A program made the translations under genes and the position numbers. The notes below the pieces were generated by a model. The model was not told where the DNA came from and did not search any database. It worked only from the letters and a program-made list of their open reading frames with translations. DNA of 64,000 nt, taken from Microdochium bolleyi (Eukaryota > Ascomycota > Sordariomycetes > Xylariales > Microdochiaceae). The stretch is from positions 1,927,524 to 1,991,523 of the forward strand of contig KQ964245.1 in the NCBI GenBank assembly GCA_001566295.1, read 5' to 3'. Positions 56,849 to 64,000 of this stretch are shown here, piece by piece (the stretch's first letter is position 1; every line of letters starts with the position of its first letter).

Positions 56849-59177
56849 GCATTGCACCGGTCTGGGCTGGATATCGGCAAAGCTCACGGGTCCGGGCTTG
56901 TTCTAGAGACACAGGGGCATATATGGATCCGAATGATATGGTACTCGGGCCGCGAGGCACACTCTTGTGCGGCAGATGATGCTGTTCACAGCGGTCACGG
57001 CTGAAAAGAGGCAAGCTATATCTGACCATCTCTTGCTTGCTGCGTGCGCAACACCTACTCGGAGCTTGGAGTTCGATGCTGCCGCACTTGACAGCATTTT
57101 CCCTGCGTGGGCCAGTGATCCAGATCCCATCTACATGTCAGCAACGCCGTCCATGGGAAGTTCCGTGCTGTGAGGCAGGATGAATGTGGTATTGTCGGAG
57201 TTCCTGGACATATGTTGCGATCGAAGGGATCCAGTCTTCCAAAACGACAGGTTTGATCAATAGGCCGGCGAGGCTTTCAGGGGCACCGGAACAAACGTGG
57301 AGTGACGTTCAGAAGCAGAACGGTCGACATCTAGCAGTGAGCGCGTTTCGAGGTGATCTCGATTCGTCGTGTATGTCACTGGGCAGTGGCAGGACATGTG
57401 TCGTGCTCGAAATAGAACAAACGCTCTGAGCGGCGGTCCTAAACGGCACCACAGCACGGGTGAAACTCCCGGCGTCACCGGGGCCTCCGTCGCATGTCAT
57501 GCCCGGCACATGTTCATGCACGGATCGTCAGTCTTTCCTGGAAGACCGGCTTGCAGTGCGCGCGCAGAGACCTGTAAGTGAGCAACACATGATAATTATC
57601 TTCGAATGGGTGTTCTTGCGCGCTCCGCTCGTCCCGGGCATGTCGGCATTGGCGGAGTTCGGCTGATCGGGCTGTGAGTCAGCCAAGACGAGGGCGGAGG
57701 TGCTTGGCGGGGCGGGATATGTCCGGATTGCATGTCTTGGTACCACATGCTGCTGGGCAGATCCCGATTATCCCAAGCTCTGATTACAATAAAGTACATG
57801 CTGTCATCCGTCCATATACACGGGGGCCGAGAGGAGGCATTGGTGTGAGCACGGCCTTTGTTGCTACACATGCTCCGTCCTCTGTAGCAAGAAGGTTCAA
57901 ACATGGTGGTGAGACAGCAAGCCGTCGGCGATTGAGCTGGCTGAGTCTGTGCATGCCCGCCGCCGCCGGGAGGCCTAGATCTGGCTCCACAACGGGATGC
58001 GCGGCCGTTGCGTAGAGCCTGGCTGTCGTGAGGCATGGGCGGCGGCGCTGCCACTGTCAATTGTCCCTTTCGTGCTGGCCTGAACGTTATTGTGAGCCGG
58101 CGCGCTCGAGCGGGCCAAGAGGACGGGGTCTTTTTGCAAGACGACAGAACTTTGGACGATTGAGGGTCTCCATCGCGACCATCTCACGGCTCTTGGCGGT
58201 CTTGGGCTGCTGTCACAAGATTGGCTTGGCGGTGCTCGGCCCAGCAAATAGGCAGTCTCGAGCTCGGGGAGGTCAGCCCCAAGTCCTACAGCCTCTGGTG
58301 CACTTGCTCGCCATGTTTGTTGCGCGGCTGGCTGGTCGACTTGCCTCAAGGTCGACGAATCCCTTCGAGATGGACTGGGTGCCCAGCCAGCAGGCTGCCG
58401 ATTGCCGGTCCTCGGTATTGAGTACTCGAGCTCCGGGGAAGGGTCCAGGACTGAGTGAAAACGGCCAACGCCCAAGACCTGGACCCCAGGAGGCCAAGGG
58501 CTGGCTGTCGTGTTGTGTCTGGCGCATTGCGCGTCTTGGCTCGCTAGCTCCAAACCTACGCGGCCTTGAGCTCGAGTCGCACCTGCCTCGTCTCCACCCA
58601 TGCGGCTCCCCCAGTCGCCGACTTCTCCGACAGTTCCTCCACAGGACCACCACCACCTTGCACCACCTCGTCATCAACCACCAGCCCGTGTGCCTTCGAC
58701 ATCTAGCCTTCAACAACCTACTTCTCCTCCCGAGTCTGCCATACCTGTGGTATTGTCTCGTCCCTGCACTGCAGACGCCACGCCCGGCCACCATCTCCAC
58801 CGCGATCCCACGCTTCCGGGCTGAGCACATGTTGCAGAGTTCGTGACGACAGCTGCACGTAACTGTGCACCGGACCCTTGTCGCCACTTGTGGACGTGCA
58901 AGCTGCGCCATTCTGAGTCTCACGACGACCCCCGGCAGAGTCGACAAGGTGCTTCCCGACATGTTCAGCACGACCTAAGGCATAACTCCGAGCCATTTCT
59001 CCTTCCTTCTGCGGGCCTGCAGAAGCCAGGTGCGGAGCGTTTGTACTGCCTGGTTTGAACCCGCCTCACCACTGCACGGTCATGCAATAGGCTGCTGCCG
59101 CTCAACCGTCCATATCACTGCTGTCGTCCAGCCGGCTCTTCTCGACGATCCCGTGCCAACCTTCAGCGCTCGCCATC
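56849..59177. promoter_or_regulatory. 2.3-kb region upstream of the RING gene
   Basis: No supported gene. The frames at 58028-58846 (+) and 58273-58971 (-) are each long but overlap and resemble nothing. The C/T- and CA-rich stretch at 58600-58760 may be a 5' leader of the RING gene. Confidence 0.45.
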
Positions 59178-60869
59178 ATGGCGTCCTCACCCAGGTCACA
59201 CGGCTTATCTGCCATGTGGTTCACTCTGCTCTTCTCTCTCTTGATATTGCCTTTTACAGCGCGTGCCGGGCCAGCCAACACTTCCGCTGTACCACAGATC
59301 CCGCAAAATGTCGAGGACGACGCCGTGTACTTCTTTCTCACTCTACAGCAGCCGAGCGTATCTAGCACGTACCGTTACTTTGCTGGGCCGCTGACTCCTC
59401 AGGTTGGCTTGGGCGAGTCCAATGCCCCAAAGGTATGTTCTGCATCGCGTTTTCCTCACCACATCCTGATTCTGACATACCAATCACTAGGCTATATTTG
59501 TCGAAGGTCGCGTCACAGCCGTCAACGCCTCAAACTTTGAAACCTTCAACACAACGAAAACGGTCGCCTTAATCTCTTGTGATCAGGTTGCAACCAACGG
59601 CACGGCCACCAACGGCACAAATGTGGATCTAAACAACAGCATCAGCCCAAACACCATTCTCAATGCGGTAATGGCCAGGAAGCCCAAGGCCATCGTCCTC
59701 TACAGCCTCGTGGACGCTGGATGCACCCTGACTGGGGACAATCTGACGTACACATCTATATGGACAATGGTAGTTGTCGATCAAGCCAGAAACGCCGTCG
59801 CTGTCACCAGCGCGATGGATGGCTACGTTGCGACCATCACAGCCCACGACCTAAGTGCCGACAGCGGCTCAGGCCCCGGTAGCGGCCCGCCACCAAGCGG
59901 TAGCAACTCCGGGGTCGCCATGAGCATCTTGTACAGCATCACAGGGCTCATCACCGCCTTGTTCCTCATCATCATAATAACGGGTGCAGTCAGAGCGCAC
60001 CGCAACCCCGAGCGGTACGGACCACGCGCGGGCCTCAACGGCCGAACACGCCAGAGTCGAGCCAAGGGTATAGCGCGAGCTATGCTCGAGACCCTTCCGA
60101 TCGTCAAGTTTGGGGATCCAAAGCCCACGAAACCAGACCCCGAGATCGAGATCGACACGCTGCCAGGTGATCGCCAACGCGCAGTCGTTGCCGGAAACGA
60201 AGCATCCTCCTCGCACACCAGACCATCAACCGACCGCAATAACGGCGCACAAGCCACTACCAGTCCGAACGAGGCTGTACCCGAAGCAGCAACAGAGCCT
60301 ACGGCGGCGCCGGTAGCGACAGCAGGGGAGAACAGTGGCAGTGGGCAAGTCGGATGCTCTATCTGTACCGAAGACTTCGAGGTTGGAGAAGATGTTCGAG
60401 TTCTGCCCTGCGACCACAACTTCCACCCTGGTTGCATTGACCCGTGGCTGCTTAAGGTGTCTGGCACGTGTCCATTGTGGTAAGTTCCCTCGCAGTCTCA
60501 CGCCTTGTGCTGACAGATCACTAACCCTTTTGTATCAGCCGATTGGACCTGCGCCAGACAGGGTCGAACGAGGAGACAGCAAGCCAACCAGATGGGAACG
60601 AGGCAAGCAATTCGAACGAGCCAAGACCAGCAGAGTCGACGCCGGTGGCCACTGAAGTGACGTCGGACGCACAGAGGCAGCCCAACCGGGTATCTCGACT
60701 TCTGCACCCAGGCCGTCCACGATCCGAGCATGTAGATCCTCTTACCATGGTCGAGAATCGACAGACTCATATACCCGCAGAGGGCTCTGAGCACGACCAA
60801 CGGCGCATGGAGCGCATACTCCGTGTCTTCCGCATCCGCACACGACGACAGGAGCCAACAGCCAGTTGA
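59178..60869 (+). CDS. membrane RING-H2 E3 ubiquitin ligase (PA-TM-RING layout)
   Basis: Three exons (59178-59432, 59491-60479, 60539-60869) give 524 residues. A signal peptide (about 1-30, WFTLLFSLLILPFTARA) is followed by a lumenal domain with several N-glycosylation sequons, where PA-TM-RING ligases carry the protease-associated domain. Here that domain is inferred from position, with the typical KAIVLYSLVDAGC strand at about 151-163. One transmembrane helix lies at about 229-252. The RING-H2 domain is complete at 374-415 with C3H2C3 order, from CSICTEDF to GTCPLC. A Ser/Arg-rich tail of about 110 residues follows. Such ligases sort and degrade membrane proteins at the Golgi, endosome and vacuole. 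Intron 2 splits the codon of the last zinc-binding Cys (TG|C). Confidence 0.92.
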
Positions 60870-62203
60870 TGACCGAACCGAGTCATCCAGCAACCAATTG
60901 CAAGGTTTCGCCGAGACTGCACAGATCGCAGCGAGCGATGGTTGGCAACTTGGCATGATATTACTTGTTTTCAGCTTGGCGTTCAGGGGGGCACGGAATT
61001 GTATTCGGACAAGGGCACACAACACTTTTGGGAGGTCTATGATTGTATGAGGCGTGCACACGCAGGGAGTGTTGCATAACGACACCAACACTCTAGCATT
61101 GCAGCAAACATCAATACAAAACACAAAATTACGTGAACGAGCGCAGCGTTGATTTGTATACATGTTATCGACCTGATTGGGCTAGAGCGCGAGCAAGCAA
61201 CAAGCATGATCCCCATGAGTGCGGCCGTCCAACCGTCAGTTTCAACCCCCAAGAGTCAAAGTGAACAAGTCAACCTCTCCAAGGCCTCACTGTCCAAGAA
61301 GCTCGTGGTCAACACCGACCCGTGTGCTCGCGCAACAATGGCAAAGGAAGTTGGGAAGGGCGAATGGAGTTACATACAATACCCTATTGCCTCCAATATC
61401 GTACTCTCATCTCGCTCTGCGCGCCAGACACGGCGCAAACAAGCACGACCCGAGAGCAAACAAGCCAGGCTGGGGTGCTGGTAAGGGCAAGGGTACTTCA
61501 CACAGGCCTAGCTCGGTTGCAGTGACACTGTTCATGCCGCGCTGTTCTTCGACGAGGTGAATGGTGACCAGGAGTAGGGGGACGAATACATTGTTTCAAA
61601 GGGCCCTTTGGCGGTAGTCAGTCCGCACTGATGGAAGCCACATCGGACTGCTTGCTGGGTCAAGTACATGGGGAGGCGATGGTCTGCTTGTGCTGCCTGG
61701 CAATTTCAGGTACCTGTATTCATAACACGAGGAGTGGCCGAGAGAGTGGTGGTGGGTTGGACACACTTCATATTGTTCGATTTTGGGTTCTCAAAAAGAG
61801 CGTTGTTTCCAACAGGTATGAAAAGTGTGGTGCCATGCACATATGTCTATATGCTTTTCCAAAGACATGTATATGAGGGTGCGGGTCACGGCTCCCAAAA
61901 TGTTCGATCGTGAATCATCATCTGATACGCCTTCCCTAGTTTTGCTTATCCTGAGCAGTTCTTCTTCCCTCCAATCCAGTGTGACGCCGTGGGACCAATG
62001 TCTCCCCAAGGAAACCAAATGTTTGGGACAAGTATGTACAGGGTAGAATGTAAACAAAGATCTTGCAGCCAGGCGGCTGCAAAGATCCTTATGAGTGGGT
62101 GTCTTGAAACCCGAATGAAGGGTGGGCCAGGCACAGAACATCGTACAAGAAGATTTGTCGGCCGGCCACAGACGGACGCGGCTCTCTAGCTCGTCGTCGT
62201 CAT
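60870..62203. other. convergent 3' region, RING / GH128 gene
   Basis: 1.33 kb between convergent stop codons. AT-rich near 61100-61160 and 61790-61880. No coding signal. Confidence 0.5.
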
Positions 62204-63367
62204 CTAGGCGAGGCCGGCAAAGATCTTGCCCCAGGAGCTGAGGGCAGTGCTGGACTGCATGATGTAGCCGGTGGCGACGAAGAAGGGGGCGTAGCGCTCG
62301 ACGTAGCTGAACTCGGAGCTCTCGAGAGCGGGCATGACCTTGCGCATGAACTGGTCGTGGTCGCCGCTGTCGACGCCGAACTCGGTGATCCACAGGGGCT
62401 TGTTCTGGCAGCCCTCGTGGGCGGCCTTGACGTGCTTGAGGAAGAGGTCGGCGCCGTTGTCGCCGCCAGGGCCGTACCAGTGGACAGCGCAGAAGTCGAC
62501 GACACACTTGCCAGCACAGGCGGTCCAGAACTGGCTGAGCCAGTCAATGCCCTGGTTCTTGTTCTGGCTGGAGGAGATGGCGGGCGAGCTGATGCGGGCC
62601 TTGCCGGAGAAGGGGTTCATGTTGGCGATGTGGAACTGAGCAGCAACGGCAGGGCTGATGTTGGCCTGCGCGGCAATGTCGGGCTCGTTGCAACTCAGAA
62701 GAGCGGTGGCACCGTTGGCAATGCCGGTCTCGGCGTGCTTGGTCCAGCCGTCGGTGTGCTGGGGCCCCCAGAGCATGGGGACGAACTCGATGCCCTTATC
62801 CAGGCCGGAGGTGGAGGCACCCCAGTTGTAGGACCACGTGATCTTCTTGGACATGCCGGCAAGAGCGTTGACGAGGCCGACATCGTTGAAGGCGGCACCA
62901 CGCTTGCTGCCAATAGCAGGGGCCGCGGGCGAGGAGGGAGCAGGGGCCGCGCTGCTGGAGGGCAGCAGGGACGGGATCACCTGAGTGGGGATGACGGCGG
63001 TGGGCTCAGGGAGCTCGACGACCGGAGTGCTGGTGGGAGCCTTGGTGACGAGAGTGGTGGGCTGGACGGTAGGCTGGACGATGGGCTGGACAGCACCCTC
63101 CTGCACAGGCGGGCTCACAGGAGAGGCAGCGGGAGCAGGAGAAGCGGGCTGCTCGGCAGCGGGCTGGGTCGCCGCAGGGGCAGCAGGCTCCTGGCCGGCG
63201 GTGACGGTGACGGTGGCGTAGGCAACCTCGATGACGGTCTCGGTGGCGGCGTACTTGATCTGGCGGGCGTTGATGTGGTGGTAGCCACGGTGGATGTTGC
63301 CGGCAGCGACCTCGGTGACGGAGGCGGCGGCGGCGGCCAAGGCGATGATGGTGTGCTTGGTGAACAT
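62204..63367 (-). CDS. secreted cell-wall glycosyl hydrolase, GH128 type (Asl1-like)
   Basis: A single exon gives 387 residues from the ATG at 63367, chosen because it opens the signal peptide MFTKHTIIALAAAAASVTEV; earlier in-frame starts lie in leader-type sequence. Residues about 60-155 form a Pro/Ala/Thr-rich linker, suited to wall location and O-mannosylation. The hydrolase domain is about 157-387. The acid/base Glu228 is in CNEP and the nucleophile Glu329 in WITEFG. Other markers are ITWSYNWG, FVPMLWG and AVHWYG. GH128 enzymes act on beta-1,3-glucan; the close relative Asl1 of fission yeast is a wall protein of unclear activity. No GPI tail: the protein ends WGKIFAGLA. Heavy C-ending codon bias suggests high expression. 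Confidence 0.93.
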   Translation of the reverse strand: MFTKHTIIALAAAAASVTEVAAGNIHRGYHHINARQIKYAATETVIEVAYATVTVTAGQEPAAPAATQPAAEQPASPAPAASPVSPPVQEGAVQPIVQPTVQPTTLVTKAPTSTPVVELPEPTAVIPTQVIPSLLPSSSAAPAPSSPAAPAIGSKRGAAFNDVGLVNALAGMSKKITWSYNWGASTSGLDKGIEFVPMLWGPQHTDGWTKHAETGIANGATALLSCNEPDIAAQANISPAVAAQFHIANMNPFSGKARISSPAISSSQNKNQGIDWLSQFWTACAGKCVVDFCAVHWYGPGGDNGADLFLKHVKAAHEGCQNKPLWITEFGVDSGDHDQFMRKVMPALESSEFSYVERYAPFFVATGYIMQSSTALSSWGKIFAGLA

Positions 63368-64000
63368 GGTGGCTGGTTGTTGCTGTTTCTCTTGGGGAGT
63401 TTTCAAAGAGTGGCTATGTTGTGTCTGCGTGTGTTGTATGAAAATGACGGGATTCGTTCCAACAGGTTGCTTGTGGCTATGTGACAAGAGAGTGAATGGA
63501 GAGGGCGAGTAGTTGGTGACTGGCACACAAAGACTGTGGTGGAAGTGTGGAGGAAGGAAGGTGGTTGCTGGCGAGCTAGCGCGCAACAAGAATGAAAGGA
63601 AGCGACGTGATTGCGAACAGCACAGACGTGAGAGGAGCCAAGAGAGGGTGAAGCAGGAAACGAAACAAACAAAGGCGAGGCAATCGACGTGGACGACACG
63701 GGGTTATAAGGAGACAGACGGGATGGAGGAGGAGGAGGGGCTGGTCGTACTGCGTAAGCGTACACTTGGACGTCTGTCGTCTCCAGGGATGAAACGCCAG
63801 GGGTGGTGTGGCGTGCAGCCCAGTGCAGCCCAGTGCAGCCCAGTGTGGTCCCAGTGTGGCCCCAGTGGGCTGGCGGGGCCCGGAGCCAGCGGGTGGTGGT
63901 GCCCCTCGACGCCGGCCGTGGGCGCTCTGGCCAGTCACAGCCCGGCACACACAGGCTGCCGCCTCCAAGCCCGCGGCTGCAGGGGCACGTCCGACCTCCG
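63368..64000. promoter_or_regulatory. GH128 promoter region (window edge)
   Basis: 633 bases. On the gene's strand there is a long C/T-rich leader, and a CTTATAACC element near 63703-63710, about 340 bases before the ATG, could act as a TATA box. A decamer repeat lies further upstream. Confidence 0.5.
63811..63870. repeat. tandem decamer repeat (CAGTGCAGCC)n
   Basis: Three near-perfect decamer units at 63811-63840, followed by three degenerate copies (CAGTGTGGTC type). About 450-500 bases upstream of the GH128 gene. Confidence 0.85.

Noticed and set aside
58028..58971. 272-residue (+) and 232-residue (-) overlapping frames
   Set aside because: Mutually exclusive chance frames; part is C/T-rich leader sequence of the RING gene.
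59040..59075. Possible tRNA T-arm (GGGTTCAAACC on the - strand)
   Set aside because: Flanking bases do not pair and there is no D-arm or anticodon arm.
62357..63484. 375-residue open frame on the + strand
   Set aside because: It is the exact antisense of the GH128 gene; Gly/Asp/Val-rich composition is the mirror of C-ending codons.
1..64000. Secondary-metabolite cluster, transposon, CRISPR or viral insert
   Set aside because: No synthase, reverse transcriptase, transposase, repeat-spacer array or viral-type frame is seen. The two neighbouring oxidoreductases (AKR and dehydrogenase) alone do not make a cluster.

Overview
The window is chromosomal DNA of a filamentous ascomycete (Pezizomycotina, most likely Sordariomycetes; the class is inferred). 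The evidence is short spliceosomal introns of about 50-120 bases with GTRNGT-type donors, CTRAC branch sites and YAG acceptors, GC-rich third codon positions, widely spaced genes on both strands, and fungal proteins such as Rho1 ending in CLIL, a Tudor-less SMN, Rud3, Get1 and a GPI-type aspartyl protease. I assembled 23 protein-coding genes by joining exons by hand; every multi-exon model keeps frame across all its junctions. I saw no tRNA, 5S rRNA, transposon or CRISPR array.

Layout: 0-5.5 kb holds the 3' part of ELP1 (+), the mitochondrial ribosomal protein uL24m (-, with a GC-AG intron) and RHO1 (+, five exons). 6.8-7.1 kb holds a spliced gene for a 29-residue Cys-rich peptide (-). 8.7-13.3 kb holds an AVT-type amino-acid transporter (-) and a GPI-anchored aspartyl protease (-). 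13.3-17.4 kb is a 4-kb stretch with no supported gene. 17.4-22 kb holds a PTAR1-like protein (-), GET1 (+) and a fungal membrane protein (+). 22.5-28.4 kb holds RUD3 (-), NOP15 (-) and SMN (+), the last two divergent. 30.5-36.8 kb holds a secreted cupredoxin (+), a SERF-family small protein (-) and a four-helix membrane protein (+). 37.9-44.5 kb holds PCF11 (+), an aldo/keto reductase (-) and a dihydrodiol/D-xylose dehydrogenase-like enzyme (+). 46.3-49.8 kb holds TRM9 (+) and a Myb/SANT protein (-) whose 5' end is unclear. 49.8-55.9 kb is a 6-kb stretch with no supported gene. 55.9-63.4 kb holds ALF1 (+), a membrane RING-H2 E3 (+) and a GH128-type wall protein (-).

Functionally this is mostly housekeeping: tRNA wobble-uridine modification (ELP1, TRM9), RNA and RNP biogenesis (NOP15, SMN, PCF11), Golgi/ER membrane traffic (GET1, RUD3), cytoskeleton and wall control (RHO1, ALF1), and surface or secreted proteins (protease, cupredoxin, GH128). 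There is no sign of a biosynthetic cluster. The least familiar items are the 29-residue CxxC peptide, which an ORF search alone would miss, the two long gene-poor blocks, and the Myb gene whose conserved-looking reading frame runs upstream of its first in-frame AUG.
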